A DNA stretch of 8,840 nt from Kiritimatiellia bacterium (GCA_900767325.1 CAAFYT010000049.1:1-8840); one strand, 5' to 3'. Positions 1 to 6,854 are shown, counted from the first letter of the stretch. Notes: generated from the letters alone by a model not told the origin. Made by a program: numbers and translations.

Positions 1-105
1 GAGAGGAGCTGCCATACCCGTTCCCATTCCGAACACGGCAGTCAAGGGCTCCATCGCCGAGGGTAGTGCGGGACTCGCCCGTGCGAGAGTAGGACGTCGC
101 CGGCT
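1..105 (+). rRNA. rrf: 5S ribosomal RNA, 5'-truncated by the window edge
   Basis: The sequence carries conserved 5S blocks in the right order: CCGTTCCCATTCCGAACACG (19-38), the CATCGCCGAGGGTAGTGCGG region (52-71) and GCGAGAGTAGGAC (83-95). Aligned by eye to E. coli 5S, the conserved CCGAAC lies about 13 bases nearer the left edge than expected, so roughly the first 13 nt are outside the window. The 3' end is taken near the GCCGGC at 99-104, which should pair with the missing 5' strand to form helix I. This is a ribosomal large-subunit RNA and marks the end of an rRNA operon on the + strand. The exact 3' end is uncertain by 2-3 bases. Confidence 0.95.
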
Positions 106-115
106 TTTTTTATTT
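97..115 (+). terminator. T-run after 5S helix I, probable rRNA operon end
   Basis: GCCGGC is followed directly by seven T residues (105-111) and then ATTTTC. The stem would be 5S helix I, whose other strand lies outside the window, so only the 3' arm and the U-tract can be seen. It could act as an intrinsic terminator, as at many rRNA operon ends, or be leaky and allow transcription into the gene starting 17 nt further on. Confidence 0.5.
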
Positions 116-128
116 TCATCGTCGGAAC

Positions 129-575
129 ATGAAGAAAATTCTATTCGTCTGTCACGGGAACATCTGCAGAAGCCCGATGGCAGAGTTCGTGATGAAGGAT
201 CTGCTCGCAAAGGCGGGACGGAAGGATGTGGAGGTCGAGTCGGCGGCGTTGCATCCGGATGAAATCGGCCACGACATCCATCGCGGCACATGGCGGAAAC
301 TGCTGGAAAAGGGCATTCCCTTCGCACCGCGCGAGGCATGGCTCCTGACGGCGGCGAAGGCGAGGGAATACGATCTCATCATCGGAATGGATGACTACAA
401 CATGGCGGACTTGAGGCGGCTCGTCTTTCCGGAGGATCTGGGCAAGTTGCGGAAGATGATGGAACTGACAGGCGAGACGCGCGATGTGGCGGACCCGTGG
501 TTCACGGGCAACTTCGATGCCACTTGGGACGACATCTTCGCCGCCTGCACCGCTCTTCTGCCCATTCTTTCATAA
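129..575 (+). CDS. Low-molecular-weight protein tyrosine phosphatase
   Basis: A 148-residue cytoplasmic phosphatase, the usual family length. The N-terminus carries the P-loop VCHGNICRSPMAE with the CX5RS signature (nucleophile Cys8, Asn11, Arg14, Ser15). The C-terminal half has the family DPW acid loop, with Asp122 as probable general acid. These enzymes hydrolyse phosphotyrosine through a phosphocysteine intermediate. The residue after Asn11 is Ile, whereas arginine phosphatases of the YwlE type have Thr there, so tyrosine phosphatase activity is more likely (inference). The middle of the protein (HDIHRGTWRKLLEKG) departs somewhat from the usual DPRA-type segment. The ATG at 129 has no clear Shine-Dalgarno. 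The stop is separated by one base from the Smr gene, suggesting translational coupling. No exopolysaccharide kinase or export genes are near, so its substrate cannot be inferred from context. Confidence 0.9.
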   Translation: MKKILFVCHGNICRSPMAEFVMKDLLAKAGRKDVEVESAALHPDEIGHDIHRGTWRKLLEKGIPFAPREAWLLTAAKAREYDLIIGMDDYNMADLRRLVFPEDLGKLRKMMELTGETRDVADPWFTGNFDATWDDIFAACTALLPILS

Positions 576-576
576 T

Positions 577-909
577 ATGACCGAGTACGATTTGCATTCA
601 CGCGGAATGAGAGTGGACGATGCGCTGAGCGATCTTGAAAGGATAATTTCGCGCGCGCGCGCCGGCGGCACCAAGGTCTTCGCCGTGATAACCGGGTACG
701 GCAGTTCGGGCGGCACGAGCAAGATAAAGAGCGCGGTTCTCGCGGCGTGCCGGAAGTATCTGCGGGAGCGTCATATTCGCGGCTTTCTCGACGGCGAGTT
801 GGCGGGCGACTTCTTCTCGCCGCAATTTCTGGCGTTTCCTGACAGCGGGCTGATACCCGCTTCCTACAGGCGCTCGCCGAATCCCGGCATCGTCATAATC
901 GCCGTCTGA
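577..909 (+). CDS. Small Smr-domain protein
   Basis: A 110-residue protein that is essentially a single Smr domain, the fold found at the C-terminus of MutS2 and in YdaL/SmrB-type proteins, where it is a nuclease or nucleic-acid-binding module. Visible marks are the N-terminal DLH (residues 5-7) followed by GMRVDDAL, the glycine-rich ITGYGSSGGTSKIK block (38-51) followed by an amphipathic helix, and a hydrophobic C-terminal strand PGIVIIAV. The canonical DLHG is stretched here to DLHSRG. The frame is open upstream to 484, but those residues are not Smr-like and overlap the phosphatase, so the ATG at 577 is chosen. There is no clear Shine-Dalgarno, and translation is probably coupled to the phosphatase gene ending at 575. 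The nucleic-acid substrate is unknown. Confidence 0.75.
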   Translation: MTEYDLHSRGMRVDDALSDLERIISRARAGGTKVFAVITGYGSSGGTSKIKSAVLAACRKYLRERHIRGFLDGELAGDFFSPQFLAFPDSGLIPASYRRSPNPGIVIIAV

Positions 910-915
910 AATGTC

Positions 916-921
916 GAAGGG
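916..921 (+). promoter_or_regulatory. Ribosome binding site of trmL
   Basis: GAAGGG lies 8 nt before the ATG at 930 in the 20-nt gap after the Smr gene. It supports this start. Confidence 0.55.
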
Positions 922-929
922 CTGATGTC

Positions 930-1421
930 ATGAAGGTCGAGTTTTCCATCGTTCTCGTGCGTCCGGAGATTCCGCACAACACCGGTGCGATCGGGCGGCT
1001 CTGCGTGGGGCTGGATGCGCGGCTCCACCTCATACGCCCGCTCGGATTCCGCTTGGACGACCGATCCATTGTCCGCGCGGGACTCGATTATTGGCCGCAT
1101 CTGGATCTGCGGATCCACGACACGTGGGAGGAGTATCTGGCGAGCGAGCGGCCGAGACGGCTCGTTTTTCTCTCGACGCACGGCGAGGCGTCGCTCTACT
1201 CCTGCACCTTCGAGCCGGGCGACGCGCTGGTGTTCGGGAATGAAAGTTCCGGCCTGCCGAAGGACTTCTACGCGCGCTACCGAAACGCGCTCTTCCGAAT
1301 CCCCATGCCCGGCGAGCATGCGCGGAGCATCAATCTCGCCAACGCCGTCTCGATCGCGGCGTACGAGTGCCATCGGCAGCTCGCGGTCCGACCCCCCTTG
1401 ACAGGCGCGGCGAAAATATGA
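930..1421 (+). CDS. trmL: tRNA (cytidine/uridine-34 2'-O)-methyltransferase, TrmL (SPOUT family)
   Basis: A 163-residue SPOUT methyltransferase that matches E. coli TrmL (YibK) along its length. The start has the family IVLVRPEIPHNTGAIGRLC block (residues 7-25). RPLGFRLDD and RAGLDYW follow, then the knot motifs VFGNESSGLP (101-110) and RSINLANAVS (132-141), which form the S-adenosylmethionine pocket. TrmL methylates the ribose 2'-OH at the wobble position of certain leucine tRNAs, using SAM. Its position after an rRNA operon with an Smr gene puts it in a translation-related neighbourhood. The C-terminal dozen residues overlap the promoter of the downstream TetR gene. The ATG at 930 has an upstream GAAGGG. 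Confidence 0.92.
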   Translation: MKVEFSIVLVRPEIPHNTGAIGRLCVGLDARLHLIRPLGFRLDDRSIVRAGLDYWPHLDLRIHDTWEEYLASERPRRLVFLSTHGEASLYSCTFEPGDALVFGNESSGLPKDFYARYRNALFRIPMPGEHARSINLANAVSIAAYECHRQLAVRPPLTGAAKI

Positions 1422-1427
1422 TAAAGT
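1398..1427 (+). promoter_or_regulatory. Sigma70-like promoter for the TetR-led operon
   Basis: A perfect -35 hexamer TTGACA at 1398-1403 is followed 16-18 nt later by an AT-rich -10 region. Candidates are GATAAA at 1420-1425 (16-nt spacer) and TAAAGT at 1422-1427 (18-nt spacer), each 4/6 to consensus. This is the clearest change in base composition in the left half of the window. It overlaps the last codons and stop of trmL. The predicted transcription start is near 1433-1436. As TetR regulators often repress their own promoter, this site may include an operator, but no convincing inverted repeat was recognised. Confidence 0.6.
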
Positions 1428-1462
1428 ATTCGCGTGATTACGTTATGAGGGATCATGCGAAG

Positions 1463-2158
1463 ATGAGGAAACACGAGAGGGCCGATGGGCGCGAGACGCG
1501 CGAGGCGATTCTCTCGGCTGCGGCCGAGGAGTTCGCCGCGAAGGGTTTTCGTCTCGGGTCGATGCGCGAGATCTGCCGCAGGGCCGGCGCGAACCAGGCG
1601 TTGGCCAATCGGTATTTCGGTTCGAAGGAGGGGCTTTACCGTCGGGTGGCGAAGCGGCTCTTCGGCGAGCTGGGCGAACCGTTGGCGCATCTGGCCGAAG
1701 GCGTGTGCGATGCGGCGAGCTGGAGGGCGGCTGTTCGCGAGTGGGTGGATGACTTTCTTTTCATGACGCTGCCCTCCGCGCGGGCGCAGCGGCTGTGCGC
1801 GGGGCTCTTTCGTCATGAGGTCACGGCGCCGACCAGGTTTCACGCCGAGTTCAAGCGCGATTTCGGCAAGCCGGTCTACGATGCGCTGAGGGATCTCTTC
1901 GCAATGGCGTTGGACGACGATCGGGAGATTACGCTCTGGACCGCGTCCGTTTGGGCGCAGGTCAGCGCGCCGGCGCTCGTGGACGGGAAATGGCGCAAGG
2001 TCTTCCGGCCGCGCGGGCTGAAGGGCGCCGATTGGCGCGCGTGCGTCGTCGAGCGGATTTGCGCACCGATCTTCGAGATGCTGTCGTTTCGCCGGGGCGG
2101 TGGCGCGGGCGTTCATCGGGCCGAATCATCGCGTGTCAGGCGTAAAAAGGAGGGCTGA
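1463..2158 (+). CDS. TetR/AcrR-family transcriptional regulator
   Basis: A 231-residue DNA-binding regulator from this start. The N-terminus has the TetR layout: TREAILSAAAEEFAAKGF (residues 12-29), then the helix-turn-helix MREICRRAGANQALANRYFGSKEGLY (about 34-59), whose YFGSKEGLY end is diagnostic. The C-terminal part (LFRHEVTAPTRFHAEF, then PVYDALRDLF) resembles the ligand-binding domain of CecR/YbiH-type (DUF1956) regulators, a weaker assignment made from memory. The frame is open upstream, with other ATGs at 1445, 1418 and 1367. I chose 1463 because GAGGGA at 1447-1452 is 10 nt ahead and because 1418 and 1367 lie in or upstream of the promoter. 1445 remains possible. The basic tail ends inside the Shine-Dalgarno of the next gene. 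It probably controls the operon it heads; the ligand is unknown. Confidence 0.88.
   Translation: MRKHERADGRETREAILSAAAEEFAAKGFRLGSMREICRRAGANQALANRYFGSKEGLYRRVAKRLFGELGEPLAHLAEGVCDAASWRAAVREWVDDFLFMTLPSARAQRLCAGLFRHEVTAPTRFHAEFKRDFGKPVYDALRDLFAMALDDDREITLWTASVWAQVSAPALVDGKWRKVFRPRGLKGADWRACVVERICAPIFEMLSFRRGGGAGVHRAESSRVRRKKEG
2147..2154 (+). promoter_or_regulatory. Strong ribosome binding site fixing the DUF2157 start at 2160
   Basis: AAGGAGGG sits 5 nt before the ATG at 2160 and decides this start over an in-frame ATG at 2100 inside the TetR gene. It overlaps the last TetR codons. Confidence 0.85.
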
Positions 2159-2159
2159 A

Positions 2160-3260
2160 ATGGATCGCAAGGAATGGATGAGAAGGGAAATCGCCGGATG
2201 GCGCGAGGAGGGGATCGTCGATGCGCCCACGGCGGAGAAACTGCTCGTGCGCTACGCACCGGCATCGCGAAGTCTGTCGTGGGGCGCTTTGCTCGCGGGT
2301 GGCTTCGGCGCGCTTCTGATCGGGCTTGGCATCATCGCGCTTTTCGCCGCGAACTGGACTTGCTTTGATCGACCTGCGCGCGCGGCGATTGCGGTAACGC
2401 CCCTCGTCGTCTGCGGACTCGTCGCGCTTCTGGCGTCCGCAAGGGGCTGGAAGTCGAGGGTGCTTTGGGAGGCGCTTGGAATTCTCTGGTGCGTTTCCAC
2501 GGCGGCTGCGGCGTGCCTTGTCGCCCAGACATACCAGGTCGGCGGTTCCGCGCCGGGGCTCATCCTCTTCGTGGCGCTTTTGACAGTGCCGATCGTCTGG
2601 CTGTCGCGCTCGGTTGCGATGATGTCCGCCTGGCCGATGCTCGCGATCATCTGGACCTTCGCGCGGCTCGATTGTGAGGCGGCTTCGTGGGCATTGGCGT
2701 TTGAGGCGCTTCTTTTCATGGCGCTTTCGCTTCCCGCGTTCATCGCCTTCGTTCGCCGCAAGCCGGGGCGAGGTTCGCTCGTCACGGGTTCGCTTCTCAC
2801 GGGGTTCGTCTATTCGCTTGGCGTGGCGATCATGCTCATCGGGGCCTTGCCGGTCGAGTCGTGGTTCGGTTATGGACTTTCCACAAGCGTTTTCGTCGGC
2901 ATCGTCTGGTTCTGTTCGGCAGTCGTGGCGCTTACGGGGCTGGGCTTTCGCCTTCCGACCTGGCCGTTCACGGCGGCCCTCGTCGCCGCCGGTGCGGCGG
3001 TTGCGACGGCGGGAGTCGATCAGCCGGCGATGTACATGCTTTCGCTTTTATTGGCAATCGCCCTGACGGCGGTTGGCGTTCGCAAGCTGCGGCTTTCGTA
3101 CACGAATGTCGGCGCCTGTCTTTTCCTCTTGCTGGTGCTCGTCAAGTTCTGCGCGAGCGACTTGAGTTTCACCATCAAGGGAATTGTGCTCATTCTCGCG
3201 GGACTCGCGCTGACCGCGCTCAATGTCGTCTTCGTTCGCTACCGTAGGAGGAGGGGCTGA
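2160..3260 (+). CDS. DUF2157-domain polytopic inner-membrane protein
   Basis: A 366-residue membrane protein. A charged cytoplasmic N-terminal segment (residues 1-35, pattern WxxxGIVDAPTAEKLL) precedes roughly ten to twelve hydrophobic segments, starting with GALLIGLGIIALFAANW (about 50-66). The N-terminal helix-like part, the AANW at the end of the first membrane span, and the later AQTYQVGG (122-129) are the arrangement seen in DUF2157 proteins. The end (FTIKGIVLILAGLALTALNV) also fits, followed by a positively charged tail RYRRRRG, suggesting a cytoplasmic C-terminus. DUF2157 has no established biochemical role. It is commonly found beside GDYXXLXY-family genes, as here: the next gene starts one base after this stop with the same TGA-A-ATG junction. 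That tight pairing suggests a joint complex (inference). Confidence 0.82.
   Translation: MDRKEWMRREIAGWREEGIVDAPTAEKLLVRYAPASRSLSWGALLAGGFGALLIGLGIIALFAANWTCFDRPARAAIAVTPLVVCGLVALLASARGWKSRVLWEALGILWCVSTAAAACLVAQTYQVGGSAPGLILFVALLTVPIVWLSRSVAMMSAWPMLAIIWTFARLDCEAASWALAFEALLFMALSLPAFIAFVRRKPGRGSLVTGSLLTGFVYSLGVAIMLIGALPVESWFGYGLSTSVFVGIVWFCSAVVALTGLGFRLPTWPFTAALVAAGAAVATAGVDQPAMYMLSLLLAIALTAVGVRKLRLSYTNVGACLFLLLVLVKFCASDLSFTIKGIVLILAGLALTALNVVFVRYRRRRG
3246..3256 (+). promoter_or_regulatory. Strong ribosome binding site for the GDYXXLXY gene
   Basis: AGGAGGAGGGG ends 5 nt before the ATG at 3262. It lies within the last codons of the DUF2157 gene and fixes the start against an in-frame upstream ATG at 3223. 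Confidence 0.85.
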
Positions 3261-3261
3261 A

Positions 3262-3927
3262 ATGAAAAAGGCAATTCTGACGGCTGTGATGCTCGTGGCA
3301 CAGTGTGCGGCGATCGGGTGGCTCATCTGGCGCTATGAGCGCGTGGTGAGCGAAGGGACGGAGGTGCGCTTCGCCTGCACGGCATACGACCCCAGCGACC
3401 CTTTGCGCGGGCGCTACCTGCAAACGCGCGTCGAAGCGACCTGCACCAACATCCTGACGGAGACGGCAAGCGCAAGGATCGACGATCTGCCGTTTCGGGA
3501 CGACTTCTTCGCCAAGCTGGAGCCAACGGGCAGCAACGGGCTTTGGCGCGTTGCCGCGGTTGCCGCCGAGCCGCGGGACGATGGACTTTGGGTGAAGCCC
3601 GAAAATTCGTGGATCGAGTACCGACTGCAGTGGTCGGATCGGGCGAAGACGGGCGAAGAGCTTGAGGACTTCATAAAGCGCCGCGCGGCCTCGGGGCTCA
3701 AGGCCGTCGTTCGTTTTCCCGATCGGCTTTTCGTGAACGAGAAGCTTGCGCCCGAGGCCGAGAAGATCCTGTGGAGTCGCGGAAACCAATCCGCAGTCGC
3801 CGTTTACCGTGCTTTGGACGGGGAGATGATCTTGACCGACATCGAGGTCGAGGGCGAGTCCATCATCAAGCGCCTCGCGCTCGCCGGGGCCCGTCAGGAT
3901 GAAGGCAAAGAGGAGGACGGACAATGA
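3262..3927 (+). CDS. GDYXXLXY-family membrane-anchored protein
   Basis: A 221-residue protein with one N-terminal membrane helix (about 5-24, ILTAVMLVAQCAAIGWLIW). The rest is soluble and probably periplasmic. The family hallmark follows the anchor: TAYDPSDPLRGRYLQTRV (40-57), equivalent to DPRDPLRGDYxxLxY, with Arg51 in place of the aspartate that names the family. Further on, RFPDRLFVNEKLAPEAEK (151-168) matches the second conserved block, usually F-P-x-RYYVEEG. Function is unknown across the family. Pairing with DUF2157 is the usual context, though a DUF4401 partner often seen with the pair is not visible here. The stop overlaps the next start by ATGA (3924-3927), so translation is coupled to the lipoprotein gene. 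Confidence 0.8.
   Translation: MKKAILTAVMLVAQCAAIGWLIWRYERVVSEGTEVRFACTAYDPSDPLRGRYLQTRVEATCTNILTETASARIDDLPFRDDFFAKLEPTGSNGLWRVAAVAAEPRDDGLWVKPENSWIEYRLQWSDRAKTGEELEDFIKRRAASGLKAVVRFPDRLFVNEKLAPEAEKILWSRGNQSAVAVYRALDGEMILTDIEVEGESIIKRLALAGARQDEGKEEDGQ
3911..3916 (+). promoter_or_regulatory. Ribosome binding site for the repeat lipoprotein gene
   Basis: AGGAGG is 7 nt before the ATG at 3924, inside the end of the upstream gene. It supports that start. Confidence 0.8.
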
Positions 3928-5945
3928 ACAGGATCGTGTCGGCGCTCGCTCTCGCGGCGCTATTCGGCGGCTGCGCGACCGCGCCGATGAAATCGACGTT
4001 CTTCTACGAAGGTTCGGAGGGCGACTCCGCGGGCAAGCTCGCCTCGCGCGTCAATCTCTGGCCGCTCGCCTACTACCGCGAACCTGCGCTCTCGGTGCTG
4101 TGGCCGATCTTCACGCTCGACGACGATCATTTCGCGATTCGTCCATTCTACTCGCAATACCGCCAGGGCGGAAAGAACTCCGCCTTTGACGAGTTCAACT
4201 TCCTTTGGCCGATCTGCCAGATTGACACGCAGCACGGAACGCGGCGCGTGCTGCCGTTCTACTGGAGCGAGCAGCAGTGCGGGCTCTTTCCGCTTTTCTC
4301 GTGGGAGTACAATCGCTCGGCGAAGCTCTTTCCCCTCGTCTGGTGGAAGAAGAACCGGTATTTCAACATCTTCCCGCTCTGGTGGTCAAGCCCCGATGTG
4401 CAGGTGCTTTTGCCGATCTACTATCAGGACGCGACCTCGATCGCGCTCTATCCGCTTTACGGGAAAAGCACAAGTGCGGGAGGCGAGACGGAGTGGTATG
4501 GTCCCGTTGGCTGGCATCGCGGAAAAGACGGCGACTCCGACTGGTGCTTTCCGTTCTACTATCGGGACGAAACCAACTTCATCTCCCTGCCGTGGATCGC
4601 GAGTTGGGATGCGACTGGCGAGAGCTCGTGGTTTTCGCCGCTGCTTCTTTCCGGCGGCGCGAGCGGCAGGGAGGGCTCGAAGTTCTTTTCGCCCGTCTGG
4701 TGCGCGTGGCGGGAGGGTCAGACGAAGAACGACATCTGGGCGTTGCCGCTCTTGCTGACGGGTGGCGAGAACGGGGAGAGGGGCTGGGCGCACCACTATC
4801 TGCTCGATCTCGCCGGCATCGAACGCGAGAAAAACGGCGATTACGCCGATTGGCTGTTGCCCTTCTACTATCGGGACGAAGGCAACTTCTATTCGCTCCC
4901 GTTTTGCTCCATCAAGAACGGCAGCGCCTACGTGATTCCGCCGCTCCTGACGATGTTCAACAAGAACGGGAACGTGGCCACTCCTCTTTTCGGCTGGGAT
5001 TCGTCGTGCAACTGGGTCTGGCCGCTCTACTATTGGGATAAGCAAACCTTCGCCTCGCTTCTCTACTGCCGTCGAACGCTTGGAGATGATTCGACGACCG
5101 TCATCCCGCCGCTTCTGGCGAAGTTCGAGCGCTTCGGCGATGGGCGCGCGGAGAACTGCCTCTTGCTCGGGCTTGCGGGATGGTCGTCTGCGCCGGAACG
5201 CGGCGTCTACAAGTCGAGACTCTTCCCGCTCTATTGCCACAATGCGGACAAAGGCGAGTTCCTCAGCATCCCCTTCGGCCACACCTCCGGCCTGACGTTC
5301 GTGACGCCGCTTCTGGGCGTGACGCACAGGTCGCACGCCTCGGGCGGTTGGCTCTGGCCGCTTTTCGGCTGGGTTGGCGATGACCGCATGGCCGATGCGG
5401 AGGAGCTCTTGCACAAGGAGACGCTCGATCCGCGCATCTCCATCGATCGGCGGGAATACAAGGGGCCAAAGGGCACGAATAGCTGCAGCACCGCAACAGA
5501 TTACACCGAATCCGAATACACCGTCAGGGGCGTCGAGGGGGCGTGGGAGAAATCCTGGCAACTGAGCGGCTTGAGCACGAGCGAGCACCGCATTTTCTGG
5601 AGCGCGACCGACGAGGGCCGAACGGTCGTCGCGGACGAGACGGAGGAGAGCGGCAACAGTTTCGCCTACAAGTCGACTGCACATCGGCGCGTGACGTTCG
5701 ATGTCGCCACGCGGAAGAGGACCTCGGTCGACGAGACCTGCGAGGCGGGCCTCTTCTTCGGCTGGCTCTGGCACTACAAGAACAACAACGGGAACGTGTT
5801 GATTGACGCCTTCCCGGCCTTCACCTGCGATTCGCGGACGAACGGATACGCGAAGACCTCCTTCCTCTGGCGGTTCTTCAGGAACGAGTACGATCCCGCG
5901 AAAGGGCGCGAGGTCGACTTCCTCTTCCTGCCGATCTGGAGGTAG
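3924..5945 (+). CDS. Large lipoprotein built of W/F/L-P-L and YYRD repeats, function unknown
   Basis: A 673-residue protein in no family I recognise. The N-terminus MNRIVSALALAALFGGC is a short signal peptide with a lipobox-like FGGC, predicting lipidation at Cys17 and export. Phe at -3 is less common than Leu. Residues 43-481 contain about 26 short motifs of the form hydrophobic-Pro-hydrophobic (WPL, FPL, LPF, IPP, TPL) usually followed by aromatic pairs (YY, WW, FY). Between residues 95 and 176 they recur every 12-15 residues. A longer module, FPFYYRDExNFxSLP...IPPLL, recurs from about 208, 311, 366 and 433. The last 180 residues lack these motifs but are rich in alternating polar/hydrophobic stretches, ending FLFLPIWR. 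The pattern suggests many short beta-strands, such as a solenoid, propeller or barrel (inference). Probably located in the outer membrane or periplasm. It sits in an operon with membrane and lipid genes. Confidence 0.8.
   Translation: MNRIVSALALAALFGGCATAPMKSTFFYEGSEGDSAGKLASRVNLWPLAYYREPALSVLWPIFTLDDDHFAIRPFYSQYRQGGKNSAFDEFNFLWPICQIDTQHGTRRVLPFYWSEQQCGLFPLFSWEYNRSAKLFPLVWWKKNRYFNIFPLWWSSPDVQVLLPIYYQDATSIALYPLYGKSTSAGGETEWYGPVGWHRGKDGDSDWCFPFYYRDETNFISLPWIASWDATGESSWFSPLLLSGGASGREGSKFFSPVWCAWREGQTKNDIWALPLLLTGGENGERGWAHHYLLDLAGIEREKNGDYADWLLPFYYRDEGNFYSLPFCSIKNGSAYVIPPLLTMFNKNGNVATPLFGWDSSCNWVWPLYYWDKQTFASLLYCRRTLGDDSTTVIPPLLAKFERFGDGRAENCLLLGLAGWSSAPERGVYKSRLFPLYCHNADKGEFLSIPFGHTSGLTFVTPLLGVTHRSHASGGWLWPLFGWVGDDRMADAEELLHKETLDPRISIDRREYKGPKGTNSCSTATDYTESEYTVRGVEGAWEKSWQLSGLSTSEHRIFWSATDEGRTVVADETEESGNSFAYKSTAHRRVTFDVATRKRTSVDETCEAGLFFGWLWHYKNNNGNVLIDAFPAFTCDSRTNGYAKTSFLWRFFRNEYDPAKGREVDFLFLPIWR
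4545..5309 (+). repeat. Protein-coding repeat modules (YYRD/SLP/IPPLL) in the lipoprotein gene
   Basis: Four diverged copies of a 30-40-codon module begin near lipoprotein residues 208, 311, 366 and 433. Each reads aromatic-Pro-(F/L)-Y-(Y/C), then an acidic/polar turn, then SLP or SIP, and ends in SPLLL, IPPLL or TPLLG. Two copies still share an exact 18-base DNA match, TTCTACTATCGGGACGAA, at 4554-4571 and 4863-4880, 309 bases (103 codons) apart. A linking block, (H/N)-x-LL-x-LAG, recurs at residues 291-298 and 411-419. This points to growth by internal duplication. Confidence 0.65.
5938..5942 (+). promoter_or_regulatory. Ribosome binding site of the hydrolase gene
   Basis: GGAGG is 6 nt before the ATG at 5949 and overlaps the last lipoprotein codons and stop. 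A second GGAGG at 5957-5961 is 8 nt before an in-frame ATG at 5970, so a start seven codons further in is also possible. Confidence 0.65.
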
Positions 5946-5948
5946 GGT

Positions 5949-6854
5949 ATGATCGTGGAGGCGATGCTGATGGCGACGACGGTCTGGTACATACCCGGGT
6001 GGATGCGCACCGAGAAGCCGCACGAGGGCGTGATGGCGGCGATGACGAACGCCTTTCCCGGGGCGAAGATCGAGTTCAAGGCGTGGGATGGCGATCGGCT
6101 CGTGTGGCCGCACGCCGTCGACTCCGCCGACAAGGAGGCGTGGCGTTTCGCGTTCGAGGCGGCGACGCTGCCGGCGATCGAGCGGGAGAACCTCGTGATC
6201 GTCGGCCATTCGCTCGGCGGACGCATCGCGGCGCGGATTCTCGCGCGGCTCGCCGAGAAGGGGCTTAAGGTCCGGCAGGGCGAGCTGCTCGCGGCGGCGA
6301 TTCCCTCCAACGACCCCGACCTCGCGAAGATCGGCGGCGGATCGATCCTGCCGGTTCTCGCCGTGTGCAACCCCGACGACATCACCCTGCGCTACGTCTA
6401 TGCGCTTGCGGGCGGCGAGGGCGCGGTGGCGTTCGGGGCGAACGGCACCCTGGAGCGGATCGACAACGTGCGGGAATACGTCACGCCCTCCAACATCACG
6501 CACCAGGTCGCGATCGACGCGGACTGGGGCAAGGTCCAGGCGCTCAAGGACATCAAGAACCACAGCGAGTTCTTCTACCTCGACTACCTCAGGCGGATCC
6601 TCGGCGGCGAGGAGCCCTCCGGCGAAGTGATGGTTCACCAGGCGCTGCCGACGCTCGAAGGGCAGGTGATGGACTCGGGGCTCTGGTGGGAGACGCTCGC
6701 GGAGACGAACGGATGGAAGCTCCAGCGCAACAAGGTCACGGGACACGGACGCATCATCGACCCGCGGCGAATCCGCAAGGCGTGGGGGAAGGTCGAGGAA
6801 CTGGAGAGTTCCTTCGAGAAGGTCAGAAGCCAGCTTCCGGGAGGCGAACGATGA
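5949..6854 (+). CDS. Alpha/beta hydrolase (lipase/esterase-like serine hydrolase)
   Basis: A 301-residue protein with the alpha/beta-hydrolase core. YIPGWMR (14-20) follows the first strand and fits the oxyanion-hole position. LVIVGHSLGGRIAARIL (82-98) is the nucleophile elbow with Ser88. VLAVCNPDDITLRY (136-149) supplies the probable acid (Asp143 or Asp144), and KNHSEFFY (203-210) the probable catalytic His205. No signal peptide or membrane segment is evident, so it is likely cytoplasmic. GHSLGG is common in lipases and esterases, but the substrate is not determined by sequence. Position directly before a lysophospholipid transporter/acyltransferase gene suggests a lipid ester substrate (inference). 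The last 60 residues are charged (KVEELESSFEKVRSQ) and may form a helix. The stop overlaps the next start by four bases. Confidence 0.8.
   Translation: MIVEAMLMATTVWYIPGWMRTEKPHEGVMAAMTNAFPGAKIEFKAWDGDRLVWPHAVDSADKEAWRFAFEAATLPAIERENLVIVGHSLGGRIAARILARLAEKGLKVRQGELLAAAIPSNDPDLAKIGGGSILPVLAVCNPDDITLRYVYALAGGEGAVAFGANGTLERIDNVREYVTPSNITHQVAIDADWGKVQALKDIKNHSEFFYLDYLRRILGGEEPSGEVMVHQALPTLEGQVMDSGLWWETLAETNGWKLQRNKVTGHGRIIDPRRIRKAWGKVEELESSFEKVRSQLPGGER
6839..6844 (+). promoter_or_regulatory. Ribosome binding site deciding the MFS-acyltransferase start
   Basis: GGGAGG is 6 nt before the ATG at 6851. It selects this start over the long in-frame extension reaching back to 6365, whose residues are a frame shadow of the hydrolase. 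Confidence 0.85.

Noticed and set aside
484..576. 31-codon upstream extension of the Smr protein
   Set aside because: It overlaps the phosphatase active-site region in another frame and has no Smr similarity; the DLH motif begins right after the ATG at 577.
650..661. Alternating CG tract (12 bases), possible Z-DNA or regulatory feature
   Set aside because: It encodes ordinary Ser-Arg-Ala-Arg-Ala residues in a helix of the Smr domain and is expected in GC-rich coding DNA.
4386..6746. A 786-codon open frame on the - strand
   Set aside because: It is antisense to the lipoprotein and hydrolase genes, has Arg/Glu/Pro/His-rich composition typical of a GC-rich shadow frame, and shows no recognisable domain, while the + strand frames carry clear motifs and ribosome binding sites.
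6365..6850. N-terminal extension of the MFS-acyltransferase frame
   Set aside because: These 162 codons read as Arg/Gly-rich shadow of the hydrolase gene; the start at 6851 has GGGAGG at ideal spacing and begins with the LplT-type entry motif.
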